Origin: Paenibacillus alvei
GTDB taxonomy: Bacteria; Bacillota; Bacilli; Paenibacillales; NBRC-103111
Direction: 5' to 3'
DNA: 32,002 nucleotides
NCBI GenBank assembly: GCA_945881905.1
Contig: CAMCVV010000026.1
Span: forward strand, 1 to 32,002
In this document: positions 22,799-31,289 of the stretch, piece by piece
Layout of the letters: every line of letters begins with the position of its first letter
Numbering within the stretch: position 1 is the first letter of the stretch
Notes under the pieces: generated by a model
The model's input: the letters and a program-made list of their open reading frames with translations, nothing else
Told to the model about the DNA's origin: nothing
Databases searched by the model: none
Position numbers and translations under genes: made by a program

Positions 22799-24361
22799 AT
22801 GAAAAAATCTTTGATTATGATGTTATTTATTGTTGTTTTTGTTGTTGCTTGTTCGTCACCATCGACTGATGATACTGTGAGTACAGCAACCCCAGCTCCA
22901 GTGGTTGAAGAAACGATTAAATTATCTTGGGTACCGTTAGTTGCACCTGTAGATAAAGATGGTGTTATCGTTAAACATATGGAAGAAAAGTTTAATGTAG
23001 ATGTTGACTTGTGGAATGATGATGGAGAAGCTCTTAAGGTAAGAATCGCTACAGGTGATATTCCAGATCGCATGGAAGTGTTCGTTCCCGATTACAATCG
23101 TTTTATCGATCAAGATATTCTTGCTGAAATCCCATTGGACATGATTCAGAAACATGCTCCAAATTTGTACAAGTTATACATGGATGATTTTAATGAAGGC
23201 GTTATGAATTTTGCCAAAAAAGATGGAAAGATCTATGGTCTTCCGAATGGAAACCCTGAATCAGGCGGAGCTAGAAGAGCTATCGCATGGAGAGGTGACT
23301 GGTTAGAGAATGTTGGAATAACAAAAATTCCAGAAACTTTAGCAGAAATGGAAACAGCAGTGTATAAGTTCGCTAAAGAGGATCCTGATCAAAACAAAAA
23401 GAATGATACATTTGGATTATCGTCTTCTATGATGGAAGCAGTATATGGCGCATACGGATATTTACCTGATCAGTGGCATTTGAAAGATGGTAAATTGGTT
23501 TTTGGTGGTATCCAACCAGAAATGAAGAGCGCTTTGGAATTACTTCGCAAATGGTATAAGGATAAAGTAATAGCTCCTGAATTTGTAGCTGAAGATGAAA
23601 GTGCAGGGGGACCTGTGCATGTATCTATTCCATTTACCCAAGGTAAAATTGGTACATCCGCACATGATTCGTACTTGCAATGGAAGATAGGAAGATACGA
23701 AGGGGATCGTGAAGGAGATAACGTAAAAGAATTAAGAAACATTAATCCCAAAGGCACGATTGTATATGGTACTCCACCGATTGGTTCAAATGGTCTAAGA
23801 GGCGTAAAAATGGAACCGCAGTTGCACACTAGATTCTTGTCATTTGGTAAGCAAGTAGAAAGTGATCCAGCTAAAATGCAAAAGTTGCTTGAAATGACAG
23901 ACTATTCATCCGCTACATTAGATGGATTTTTGATATCGAGATTTGGAACTGAAGGAACACACTGGAATTGGAAAACAGATGGAGATGTGAAGATTCCTGT
24001 TCCAATTGAGCCTTTTAGTGATTGGATGCAGATTACTGCTCAAGGCGGAGGAATCACATTTAGCGCTATATGGTTACCTAGCATAATTTCAAAAGTGAAT
24101 AGTGAATATATGTGGCGTATGAACGAACAACCAGGACTTAATGAACATGGTTATATTAACGAAGCATCTCATATATTTACAGATTCAAGCACAAAATATA
24201 ATGATGAATTAAAAACTTTGAGAATGACCGCTTATCGAGATATCATCACAGGAGCAAAACCTCTTGATTCGTTCGATGAGTTCGTTAAACTATGGAATTC
24301 ATCAGGCGGGGAAACTTTAACCACTGACTTCAATGCAGCACACGCACAAATGAATAAGTAA
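22799..24361 (+). CDS. Extracellular sugar-binding lipoprotein (LplA/YtcQ-like)
   Basis: This 520-residue precursor has a signal peptide MKKSLIMMLFIVVFVVAC with a lipobox VVAC; C18 would be lipidated and hold the protein on the outer face of the membrane. The mature protein is a large family 1-type solute-binding protein of the kind that partners LplB/YtcP permeases. It carries KIYGLPNGNPESGGARRAIA and other aromatic-rich stretches suited to oligosaccharide binding. GGAGG precedes the ATG by 9 bases. A terminator follows, so the binding protein closes the importer operon. The substrate is unknown. Confidence 0.92.
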   Translation: MKKSLIMMLFIVVFVVACSSPSTDDTVSTATPAPVVEETIKLSWVPLVAPVDKDGVIVKHMEEKFNVDVDLWNDDGEALKVRIATGDIPDRMEVFVPDYNRFIDQDILAEIPLDMIQKHAPNLYKLYMDDFNEGVMNFAKKDGKIYGLPNGNPESGGARRAIAWRGDWLENVGITKIPETLAEMETAVYKFAKEDPDQNKKNDTFGLSSSMMEAVYGAYGYLPDQWHLKDGKLVFGGIQPEMKSALELLRKWYKDKVIAPEFVAEDESAGGPVHVSIPFTQGKIGTSAHDSYLQWKIGRYEGDREGDNVKELRNINPKGTIVYGTPPIGSNGLRGVKMEPQLHTRFLSFGKQVESDPAKMQKLLEMTDYSSATLDGFLISRFGTEGTHWNWKTDGDVKIPVPIEPFSDWMQITAQGGGITFSAIWLPSIISKVNSEYMWRMNEQPGLNEHGYINEASHIFTDSSTKYNDELKTLRMTAYRDIITGAKPLDSFDEFVKLWNSSGGETLTTDFNAAHAQMNK

Positions 24362-24380
24362 CATAGTTGCGAGGTATTAC

Positions 24381-24413
24381 AAAGCAGTTTGTAGAAATCT
24401 TACAAACTGCTTT
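24381..24413 (+). terminator. Rho-independent terminator after the importer operon
   Basis: AAAGCAGTTTGTA and TACAAACTGCTTT form a perfect 13-bp stem around a 7-base loop, followed by the T-rich ATTTCATT. It lies 20 bases after the binding-protein stop. Confidence 0.8.
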
Positions 24414-24467
24414 ATTTCATTCCTGTCTGTGCAATACAACGAACAGGCCAAACTTAAGGGGAAAATG

Positions 24468-25613
24468 ATGATGAGCAAGTCTAATTTTGAGATTTTAACA
24501 GAAAATCAATTCAATCAAGGGCCTTACAGTTATCGGGTACATAAAGATCATTCAGGAGTCATACATGCCATTCCAGCTCTAGAAGGGCTCAAACCTTTTA
24601 GTGGATTGAATGCTTCTAAGGTAATTAATTCTGCTATTGGTTCTATTCCCATTAAACAAGGTGGAGAGATCAGAATTATGGCAGGTGAATACGAATTGGA
24701 TCATCCTATACTTATAGACAGACATGGCATTCATTTGAGTGGAGAAGGCAGAAAATCAGGGTGCTATGGTGGACCTCCTTATCTCAAGTCAACAGTTTCT
24801 ACGAATTTAATCGAAATACGAATGGAAAACGAGCGAATACGTGGGTTAACGATTAGTAATCTTTCTTTATTCGGATCTGGAACAGCAAATGGGAAAGCAG
24901 GGATATTTGCAGATGGTTGTTCAGATGCTTTAACACTCTACAATGTTGGAGTTTACAACTGTGAGATTGGGATTTATCTAATGGGTGGAGCTGAAGGAGC
25001 AGTTGATGCAGCACAAATATATTGTTGTGACCCTCAGCAATGCGGTAGAGGACTTGTCCTTGAATACTGTCACTACACCAAAGTGATTGGCGGTGAATTT
25101 TCCGATAATATGCATTCATCTCTTCCTGCTCTCAACGAGACAGGGATTTATATAACTAGTAATTCTTATGGATACTCACTTGGTGTTAAGATCATAGGAG
25201 TAACCGCTGTTCGTAATGGAGGTCCTGGTCTACATGTGGGTAAGGGGTCTACAGATATTTCCATTACGAGTGGCTGTGATTTTGGTGGCAACCAATCTGT
25301 TGGTGGAATCATGATTTCTGATGAGCTTAGTGGGCAAAGACCTAATAATATTATCGTGAATGCGATTCTGTCTTATAATAATCGTGCTGCTGGAATCGTT
25401 ATTGACCAAGCAGATCATGTATTAATCTCCGGGTGCAGCTTTTCTATTCATGAGCATGCCCATGTCAATAATGAAGGGCAATCCTATGGTGCGCATATCA
25501 CATCTGGATCCACATCAATAGGGATCACGGCAAATATGTTTCACGGTAATCTTATTCAAGAAATATTAGATGAATCCGATCGAAATAAGATTTTTGATAA
25601 TTTTAATTTTTAA
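24468..25613 (+). CDS. Right-handed parallel beta-helix protein (pectate-lyase/GH28-like fold)
   Basis: The product has about 381 residues. It starts like polysaccharide-active beta-helix proteins (VINSAIGSIPIKQGGEIRIM, then AGEYELDHPILIDRHGIHLSGEG). It continues with repeated coils of about 22-25 residues rich in Gly, Asn, Ile and Val (for example GIYLMGGAEGAVDAAQIYCC, GLVLEYCHYTKVIGGEFSDN and GIVIDQADHVLISGCSF). It has no signal peptide, so it is cytoplasmic and should act on imported oligosaccharides as a lyase, hydrolase or epimerase. No specific catalytic residues can be named. Three tandem ATGs (24465, 24468, 24471) follow AAGGGG; the middle one has the best spacing. It lies behind the importer terminator, so either read-through or a promoter of its own is needed. 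Confidence 0.75.
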   Translation: MMSKSNFEILTENQFNQGPYSYRVHKDHSGVIHAIPALEGLKPFSGLNASKVINSAIGSIPIKQGGEIRIMAGEYELDHPILIDRHGIHLSGEGRKSGCYGGPPYLKSTVSTNLIEIRMENERIRGLTISNLSLFGSGTANGKAGIFADGCSDALTLYNVGVYNCEIGIYLMGGAEGAVDAAQIYCCDPQQCGRGLVLEYCHYTKVIGGEFSDNMHSSLPALNETGIYITSNSYGYSLGVKIIGVTAVRNGGPGLHVGKGSTDISITSGCDFGGNQSVGGIMISDELSGQRPNNIIVNAILSYNNRAAGIVIDQADHVLISGCSFSIHEHAHVNNEGQSYGAHITSGSTSIGITANMFHGNLIQEILDESDRNKIFDNFNF

Positions 25614-25764
25614 TGATTTCTTTTCGAAGAAGGCCTATCCATAGTTACACATAAGCAGACTTTTCCTCGAGATATTTATTTATACGTGAAGAATAATGAA
25701 CGAATTATCGGGTTTACTGTGTAATACTTGTATTAATTTCAACCAAATGAAAAGAGGGATTAAT

Positions 25765-26508
25765 ATGACGAAAATTCAATTAACATCAAATCAACTTGAG
25801 GAATATGAAGCTAATGGGCATTTAATTGTGGACGAGGTGTTCTCAAAACAAGAGATTAATGAAGTTCTAGATAGAATTGAAGGATTGCTAGAAGGGAGAT
25901 ACGACACTACAGGAATAATTGCAGGCATGTCTTCTAATCGTTCTGAAGATGATCCAGGTCGACTTATTCAACAGGTGATGCCTTTACAATGGCCGATTCC
26001 GGATCCTGTATTACTTAAATTCAGCGAACATCCCATATTAAAGTCACTATGCTCGCAATTGATGAAAACCTCCTCAGCCCAAGTGTTTCAACAGCAAGCG
26101 CTCTTGAAGGAGCCTGGACATCCCAATGGAACACCGTGGCATCAAGATGATTATTACTGGAAGTTGGCTGGGCCGGCGGTAACTGCGTGGTTCCCTTTAG
26201 AGCCTTTGACAAAAGAAAACGGCACCATGAGTGTATTCCTGGGAAGTCATAAAGGGGGAATATTCGATCATGCCCGTGCTCAAGGAGGAAGTGATTTTCA
26301 CACATTGCAAACAGAATTAGATGAATCACTAGCATTTCCAATTGTTATTCCAGTAGGCAGTGTCAGTTTCCATCATAAGGTATTAATTCATGGAGCATTT
26401 GCTAATCTAGGCAATGCCCGTCGAGTAGCGCTCGCTCAGCATTACTTTGACGATGGACATCCGATCGATGGTCCTAACATTCAAAAGAAAAGAGAAATTA
26501 AATATTAA
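25765..26508 (+). CDS. PhyH family Fe(II)/2-oxoglutarate oxygenase, second copy
   Basis: This 247-residue cytoplasmic oxygenase has facial triad H126 and D128 (TPWHQDDYYW) and H209 (VLIHG), with R220 in H-x10-R spacing. The blocks NGTMSVFLGSH and GSVSFHHKVLIHG match the PhyH family. It is clearly a different protein from the copy at 19957, with a longer N-terminus, so the two probably act on different steps or substrates. ATG 25765 follows AAGAGGGA; the frame upstream to 25696 lacks a ribosome site. It lies between the beta-helix and GH116 genes. An 8-bp stem (GAGAAATT and AATTTCTC, about 26492-26525) enclosing a T-run sits at its 3' end. Confidence 0.85.
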   Translation: MTKIQLTSNQLEEYEANGHLIVDEVFSKQEINEVLDRIEGLLEGRYDTTGIIAGMSSNRSEDDPGRLIQQVMPLQWPIPDPVLLKFSEHPILKSLCSQLMKTSSAQVFQQQALLKEPGHPNGTPWHQDDYYWKLAGPAVTAWFPLEPLTKENGTMSVFLGSHKGGIFDHARAQGGSDFHTLQTELDESLAFPIVIPVGSVSFHHKVLIHGAFANLGNARRVALAQHYFDDGHPIDGPNIQKKREIKY

Positions 26509-26717
26509 TTTTTTTTGAATTTCTCAGTTAGAACTTCAGTTTCATTCTAGTCGAGGCATACTGCAGATCTTCTCAAGTGGTTGTTCAAACGTATCTTTGT
26601 ACACTCAGGAAGTGCGGAGTTGCCGTAACTCATCCCATCGATATCGAACGAGGTTGATTGAAGGGATATCGAGCGACGGTTTGAAAATGTAATTATTGAG
26701 GTAGAGGAGAGAGAAAT

Positions 26718-29357
26718 ATGACAACATTGCCCCATGTCCGCAAGATGGACAAAGAGTTTGGGAGATCAGGAAACCAGACAAATGCTATATCCTTTCCCCT
26801 TGGAGGGATTGGAGCTGGATGTATAGGTTTGGCAGGCAATGGAAGACTAGTTGATTTCGAAATATTCAATCGTCCTAATAAAAATACATTCAACGGATTT
26901 TCATTTTTTGCGATAAGAGCTGAGAGAGATGGGCAAGTCATAGATGCCAAAATTCTTCAAGGTGATTTGCACCCTCCATATAGCGGAGTGGATCAAAAAG
27001 ATTTTAAATACATGGGGTTCGGATTTGGAGTTCCGAGAGAAACGATGGCAGGTCTGCCACATTTTCAGGATACCCAGTTTCGTGGCGAGTTTCCTTTTGC
27101 AGAAATCGCTTTTGAAGATGCCCATTCACCTTATGAAGTTAAGCTTAAAGCGTTCAGTCCCTTCATTCCATTAAATGATAGAGATTCATCTATTCCTACA
27201 GCTATTTTCACTTATGAAGTAACGAACCGGACCACAGAAGATTTAGATATCACGATTGCGGGTAACATGACGAATCCTCATGTACAAGGCGCATTCAACC
27301 AATTCACGCAAACTCCGAATTGGAGTGGGGTGCGAATGTATTCTAGTACTGTAGGTGCAAATGATGCTAAATATGGTGATCTGGTGTTAAGTACAGATGG
27401 AGAAGAGATAAGTTATCAAAGCAATTGGTACCGTGGAGGATGGTTTGATAATTTAACTGTGTTCTGGAAAGATTTCATCACACCAGGTAAATTTCAAGAT
27501 CGAAGTTACGCAGAGCCACGAAGTGAATATGCTGCTGCTTTCCAGAGTTTGGATGCGTGTTTATTAGCCAACCACCAAACAATATCACCAGGAGAAAGCG
27601 CTACGTTTCGGTTTGTCGTTACCTGGCACTATCCTAATTTTGTTAACTATTGGAATCCAGGAGAACACATCGACAAGAATCAACCACATGTATTTCCTTC
27701 GTGGAAAAACTACTATGCGACTTTGTTCACGGACGCTTCAGATGTAGCGGATTACGTATGGACAAATGTGAATCGATTACAAGATGAATCCTTACGATTC
27801 AAAGATGCGTTACTACGTTCTACATTGCCCGATGTCGTGTTGGATGCAATATCTAGTACGATATCTGTATTGATCAGTCCGACTTGTGTCAGATTAACAG
27901 ACGGTACGCTCTATGGTTTTGAAGGGTTACATTCAGATGTAGGTTGTTGTGAAGGTTCATGTACGCATGTCTGGAATTATGAACAAACAACCGCTTTCTT
28001 GTTCCCTGCACTTGCGCGTTCTATGAGAGACATCGATTATAGATATGCGCAACATCAAAATGGCATGATGTCATTTCGACTGTATTTACCACCTGAGAGA
28101 ACAATTATAGAAAATACGCACCGAGCAGCAGTAGACGGCCAAATGGGAGGTATATTTAAAGTCTACCGCGAGTGGAAAATATCCGGTGATACAGCATGGC
28201 TCACTTCATTGTGGCCTAATGTGAAAAAAGCACTTGAATTTGCATGGGAACCTACTAATCCTGATTTGTGGGATGCAGATCAAGATGGGGTTATGGAAGG
28301 CAGACAACATCACACCTTAGATATGGAACTGTTTGGACCGAATTCTTGGTTGAGTGGATATTATTTGACGGCACTCAAAGCTGCTTCAGAGATGGCTCGT
28401 TATTTGGGCGAAATCGATAAAGCGGAAGAGTACAATACATTATTCGAACGAGGCAAAACTTGGGTCAATGCACATCTATTCAACGGGGAGTACTTTCATC
28501 AGAAAGTCGATCCACGAGATAAAGCACTTCTCGAAAAATTTGGAGCAGAAGACGTCTACTGGAACGACGAAGACAGTGAGATGAAATATCAAGTGGGAGA
28601 AGGCTGCGAAATCGATCAAGTGATCGGGCAGTGGTATGCTCATGTTGCTGGTCTGGGATATATTCTAGATCCGATCAAAGTGAAATCCGCATTACGTCAT
28701 TTGTTTCAATATAATTTTGTATCTGAGTTTCGGAACTATGCGAATACGTGTCGCATCTATGCAGTGAATGATGACAAAGGATTAGTTATTGCAACATGGC
28801 CCAAAGGAAACAGCCCGAGAATTCCAATTCCTTACCAAGATGAAACTCAGAACGGTTACGAATATCAAGCAGCTTGTCACATGTTATATGAGGGACTGAT
28901 TGATGAAGGACTCTCTGTGGTTAAAGCGATTAGAGATCGATACAACGGTGAAAATCGCAATCCTTGGAATGAATTCGAATGTGGAAATAACTATGCGCGT
29001 TCGATGGCTTCATATTCGTTGCTACTTGCTCTCAGTGGATTTGAATATGACATGGTAGAAGGGAAGATCGGATTCAATCCGAAAATCAATCGTGAACAGT
29101 TCCGTTGTTTCTGGTCACTGAATAAGGGGTGGGGAGAAGTCTATGCGGATTCGAACAACATCACTTTCTCAGTACTTTATGGAGAAATCCAACTGAACGT
29201 ATTCACTTCAGACTTATTAGCTCAACGCATCATTACAGGAATCACTCTAGCAGAAGTTTCAATACCGTATGAGATCAGCGAACAGATCTTGCGGTTTAAG
29301 AAACCGATAACGGTTCAAGCAGGCGATACGTTAATCATCAGTACCCAATCTTGTTAA
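26718..29357 (+). CDS. GH116-type beta-glycosidase (GBA2/non-lysosomal glucosylceramidase-like)
   Basis: The product has 879 residues in two parts. An N-terminal beta-sandwich (about 1-340) starts with FPLGGIGAGCIGLAGNGRLVDFEIFNRP, the usual GH116 opening. An (alpha/alpha)6 catalytic domain (DUF608, about 360-800) follows. The catalytic domain shows GSCTHVWNYEQ (E422 in that block), AAVDGQMGGIFKVYREWKIS and GRQHHTLDMELFGPNSWLSG. D535 in the last block is the candidate acid/base by analogy with characterised GH116 enzymes; I have not assigned the nucleophile with certainty. There is no signal peptide, so it acts in the cytoplasm on imported glycosides. GAGGAGAG precedes ATG 26718. Known activities in the family are beta-glucosidase, beta-xylosidase and glucosylceramidase. 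Confidence 0.88.
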   Translation: MTTLPHVRKMDKEFGRSGNQTNAISFPLGGIGAGCIGLAGNGRLVDFEIFNRPNKNTFNGFSFFAIRAERDGQVIDAKILQGDLHPPYSGVDQKDFKYMGFGFGVPRETMAGLPHFQDTQFRGEFPFAEIAFEDAHSPYEVKLKAFSPFIPLNDRDSSIPTAIFTYEVTNRTTEDLDITIAGNMTNPHVQGAFNQFTQTPNWSGVRMYSSTVGANDAKYGDLVLSTDGEEISYQSNWYRGGWFDNLTVFWKDFITPGKFQDRSYAEPRSEYAAAFQSLDACLLANHQTISPGESATFRFVVTWHYPNFVNYWNPGEHIDKNQPHVFPSWKNYYATLFTDASDVADYVWTNVNRLQDESLRFKDALLRSTLPDVVLDAISSTISVLISPTCVRLTDGTLYGFEGLHSDVGCCEGSCTHVWNYEQTTAFLFPALARSMRDIDYRYAQHQNGMMSFRLYLPPERTIIENTHRAAVDGQMGGIFKVYREWKISGDTAWLTSLWPNVKKALEFAWEPTNPDLWDADQDGVMEGRQHHTLDMELFGPNSWLSGYYLTALKAASEMARYLGEIDKAEEYNTLFERGKTWVNAHLFNGEYFHQKVDPRDKALLEKFGAEDVYWNDEDSEMKYQVGEGCEIDQVIGQWYAHVAGLGYILDPIKVKSALRHLFQYNFVSEFRNYANTCRIYAVNDDKGLVIATWPKGNSPRIPIPYQDETQNGYEYQAACHMLYEGLIDEGLSVVKAIRDRYNGENRNPWNEFECGNNYARSMASYSLLLALSGFEYDMVEGKIGFNPKINREQFRCFWSLNKGWGEVYADSNNITFSVLYGEIQLNVFTSDLLAQRIITGITLAEVSIPYEISEQILRFKKPITVQAGDTLIISTQSC

Positions 29358-29380
29358 ATTTTTATAGGCACATGAAGCAC

Positions 29381-29394
29381 TGAAAGCGCTCTAA
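29381..29394 (+). promoter_or_regulatory. cre-like site before the CobW-like gene
   Basis: TGAAAGCGCTCTAA has a perfect TGAAAGCGCT core but a weak right end. It lies 31 bases before the GTPase start and may put that gene under CcpA control with the importer. Confidence 0.4.
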
Positions 29395-29425
29395 GAAATG
29401 AATGAACTGAAAGGAGTAATTAAAT

Positions 29426-30511
29426 ATGCCGACAACGACATTTATTCCAATCGGGGGATTTCTCGGAGCAGGTAAGACGACGTTCATGTTAGCGGTTGCT
29501 TCCTACTTGCAAGCGCAAGGTGCTTCTGTGTGTTGTATTACCAATGACCAAGGTGAAGAACTTGTAGATACGAGGTTGTCCATCTCGGCGGGTTTGGACA
29601 CAACACAGATCACCCGTGGATGTTTCTGTTGCAAATATGATGAGCTTAGTGAAGTCATTACGCACATCATCACCTATGTAATGCCGGATTATATCTTAGC
29701 GGAAGCTGTAGGAAGTTGCACAGATCTAAACGCAACAGTGATCAAACCGTTGAAGCGCGAATTCGGGGAACGGATAGAGGTGTTCCCGCTTAGCGTGCTT
29801 GCAGATCCTTCGAGAATCATTGCTTTCATGAAGGAAGAAGCTATAGATCGTTCGGAGTTACATTATTTGTTTGGTAAGCAAATAGAAGAAGCCGCTGTGA
29901 TTCTCTTGAATAAAACAGATCTCTATCTCCATGAGCAGATTTCAGTTGCACATAAGTACATCAGAGAAATGAATGAATCCGCAGCAATCATAATGAGCTC
30001 AGCTAGGCAGCGTGATGGAATTGAAGCTTGGTACAATCAACTCTGTGAATCTTCAGAACGATCCATCGCCTCGCTCGACATTAACTATGACACGTACGGA
30101 AGAGCAGAAGCCATGCTAGGTTGGCTGAATGCGGGGTACTTGTTGCAAGGTCGCATGCAAAGCGTAGTAACCGCTGCACAAACACTTGCAAGCGCACTTG
30201 CACAACAATTCAAACACAGCGGCATCGACGTTGCACATGTGAAGCTATGGTTCCAAGAAACCGGGAACAGCCTCAAGATGAGTGCAGTCGATCAACATGG
30301 ATTTGAAATCGATCACATAACGAATCCCAATTGGTCATCAGATCGTGTAACATTGGTAATCAACGCGCGATTAGTTGCTGATCCTACACTGATATGGGAA
30401 GTATGCACGAAAGTAATGTTAGAATTCGCAAGTAATTTCAATCTGCAAGCAACAGAGGAAAACCTGCAATGTTTTGCACCAGCGATGCCAGTACCTACCC
30501 ATCGGTTGTAG
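29426..30511 (+). CDS. CobW-like G3E-family P-loop GTPase
   Basis: The product has 361 residues. The Walker A is GGFLGAGKT (10-18). The metal-binding CxCC motif is GCFCC (C66, C68, C69). The specificity motif NKTDL sits near residue 160. These are the marks of COG0523/CobW metallochaperone-type GTPases, which deliver metals such as zinc or cobalt to client enzymes. The C-terminal 130 residues (from GYLLQGRMQSVVTAAQTLAS) do not look like a standard CobW_C domain. The gene follows GH116 by 68 bases behind GAAAGGAG. It could load iron or another metal into the two PhyH oxygenases, which is inference. A general zinc-homeostasis role is the alternative. Confidence 0.8.
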   Translation: MPTTTFIPIGGFLGAGKTTFMLAVASYLQAQGASVCCITNDQGEELVDTRLSISAGLDTTQITRGCFCCKYDELSEVITHIITYVMPDYILAEAVGSCTDLNATVIKPLKREFGERIEVFPLSVLADPSRIIAFMKEEAIDRSELHYLFGKQIEEAAVILLNKTDLYLHEQISVAHKYIREMNESAAIIMSSARQRDGIEAWYNQLCESSERSIASLDINYDTYGRAEAMLGWLNAGYLLQGRMQSVVTAAQTLASALAQQFKHSGIDVAHVKLWFQETGNSLKMSAVDQHGFEIDHITNPNWSSDRVTLVINARLVADPTLIWEVCTKVMLEFASNFNLQATEENLQCFAPAMPVPTHRL

Positions 30512-30605
30512 AGGAAGTTCGCTTTGAACTAAGATAATCCCGGGACTTGTATACAGCTATTGCATATATCTTGATAATTCCAATAAGGTGAAGAAGAGGT
30601 TATCA

Positions 30606-31166
30606 CTAAGGATGTAAAGCCACATCTTCGGTCCATGTGCGGAAGACCTCTAGAAGTTGAGTCAAGTTGAGTGGAGCACATGATCCTTGAAACATGTGTT
30701 CCCAAGACCCATCACATTGAGAGCAAAACCATTCTTGGAGCCACTGAAGTAATAGGTATCTATTTCTCGTATCATCTACGTTCACGATTGACCCTGTTGA
30801 AGTTACCCAGTTCTGATACGTTTGAAGAATTTCAAACAACTTGAATGTGTCGCCTGCTGAATCAAATACCCCTTCAAGCACTCTGCAAAATAACCATTCA
30901 TGTTCACTGCGGTTTATTTTAATTTCTTTGAAAGGTACTGCTTCTAAGGCAGTACCTTTCAGTTTAATATCCAACCCCCAACCTGGATTATCTATATTAT
31001 AAATCTTAATATCCACTGAATTACCGTCTTGATGGCATAGTTGATCGGAGTACCACTGTTGAAGCCAGTTCAAAGGATTCAGTCTTACCTCCAGTTGATT
31101 GGCGTACCACTGTTGAATTCGATTCGGTTTCCAAAGTTGAAACGGATGAGGACTAAAAAAACCCAT
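30606..31166 (-). CDS. Imm53-like polymorphic-toxin immunity protein with mosaic structure
   Basis: The product has 186 residues. The core VDIKIYNIDNPGWGLDIKLKGT (51-72) and the LFEILQTYQNWV stretch match Imm53-type immunity proteins. The N-terminal motif of that family (WLQ-WY-SQCDG-WEH) occurs in three versions: IQQWYANQLE (18-26), LNWLQQWYSDQL (32-43) and, at the far end, LLQWLQEWFCSQCDGSWEH (139-157), the best copy. The protein thus looks like one near-complete domain flanked by a leading and a trailing fragment. AGGAGGT stands 1 base before ATG 31169 and 4 before ATG 31166. No membrane segment is seen. It lies downstream of a toxin gene, as immunity genes do. Confidence 0.65.
   Translation of the reverse strand: MGFFSPHPFQLWKPNRIQQWYANQLEVRLNPLNWLQQWYSDQLCHQDGNSVDIKIYNIDNPGWGLDIKLKGTALEAVPFKEIKINRSEHEWLFCRVLEGVFDSAGDTFKLFEILQTYQNWVTSTGSIVNVDDTRNRYLLLQWLQEWFCSQCDGSWEHMFQGSCAPLNLTQLLEVFRTWTEDVALHP
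30930..30960. repeat. 12-bp perfect hairpin inside the Imm53-like gene
   Basis: GAAAGGTACTGC (30930-30941) pairs with GCAGTACCTTTC (30949-30960) around a 7-base loop. It encodes KGTALEAVPFK, just after the conserved core. Read in the minus direction it is not followed by a T-tract. Confidence 0.6.
31039..31117. repeat. 25-bp direct repeat encoding the duplicated QQWY motif
   Basis: Positions 31039-31063 and 31093-31117 match at 23 of 25 bases (shared core TACCACTGTTGAA). They encode the first two copies of the QQWY motif of the Imm53-like protein, so the N-terminal extension arose by recent duplication or by recombination between related immunity genes. Confidence 0.7.
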
Positions 31167-31181
31167 CATTACCTCCTAAAG

Positions 31182-31280
31182 TTATGGTTTTCGTGGTATT
31201 TCGTCGGGTCTTGGATGTCTAACCTCACCAGGAACAGTTCGATCATGGACATGAGGAGCGTGAAATACTTCTTGATACAT
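31182..31280 (-). pseudogene. Orphan toxin tail (32 codons)
   Basis: Between the two immunity-like genes lies a short frame reading MYQEVFHAPHVHDRTVPGE followed by VRHPRPDEIPRKP and TAA. The pattern HVHD-x-TVPG-VR-P-P-EIP is what the extreme C-terminus of secreted polymorphic toxins looks like. It follows the preceding gene's TGA in the same frame. It is best read as the leftover end of a displaced toxin module whose immunity gene is the Imm53-like one. It could also be translated as a short peptide, since a weak ACAGGAA precedes the ATG. Confidence 0.55.
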
Positions 31281-31289
31281 ATTCCTGTT

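Noticed and set aside
22717-23073. A 118-codon minus-strand frame over the start of the binding-protein gene
   Set aside because: It is a low-complexity Ser/Thr-rich shadow of the lipoprotein gene, without a start signal.
25618-25631. A TTCTT-TTCG-AAGAA stem as terminator of the beta-helix gene
   Set aside because: Only five A-T-rich base pairs and no T-tract; too weak to call.
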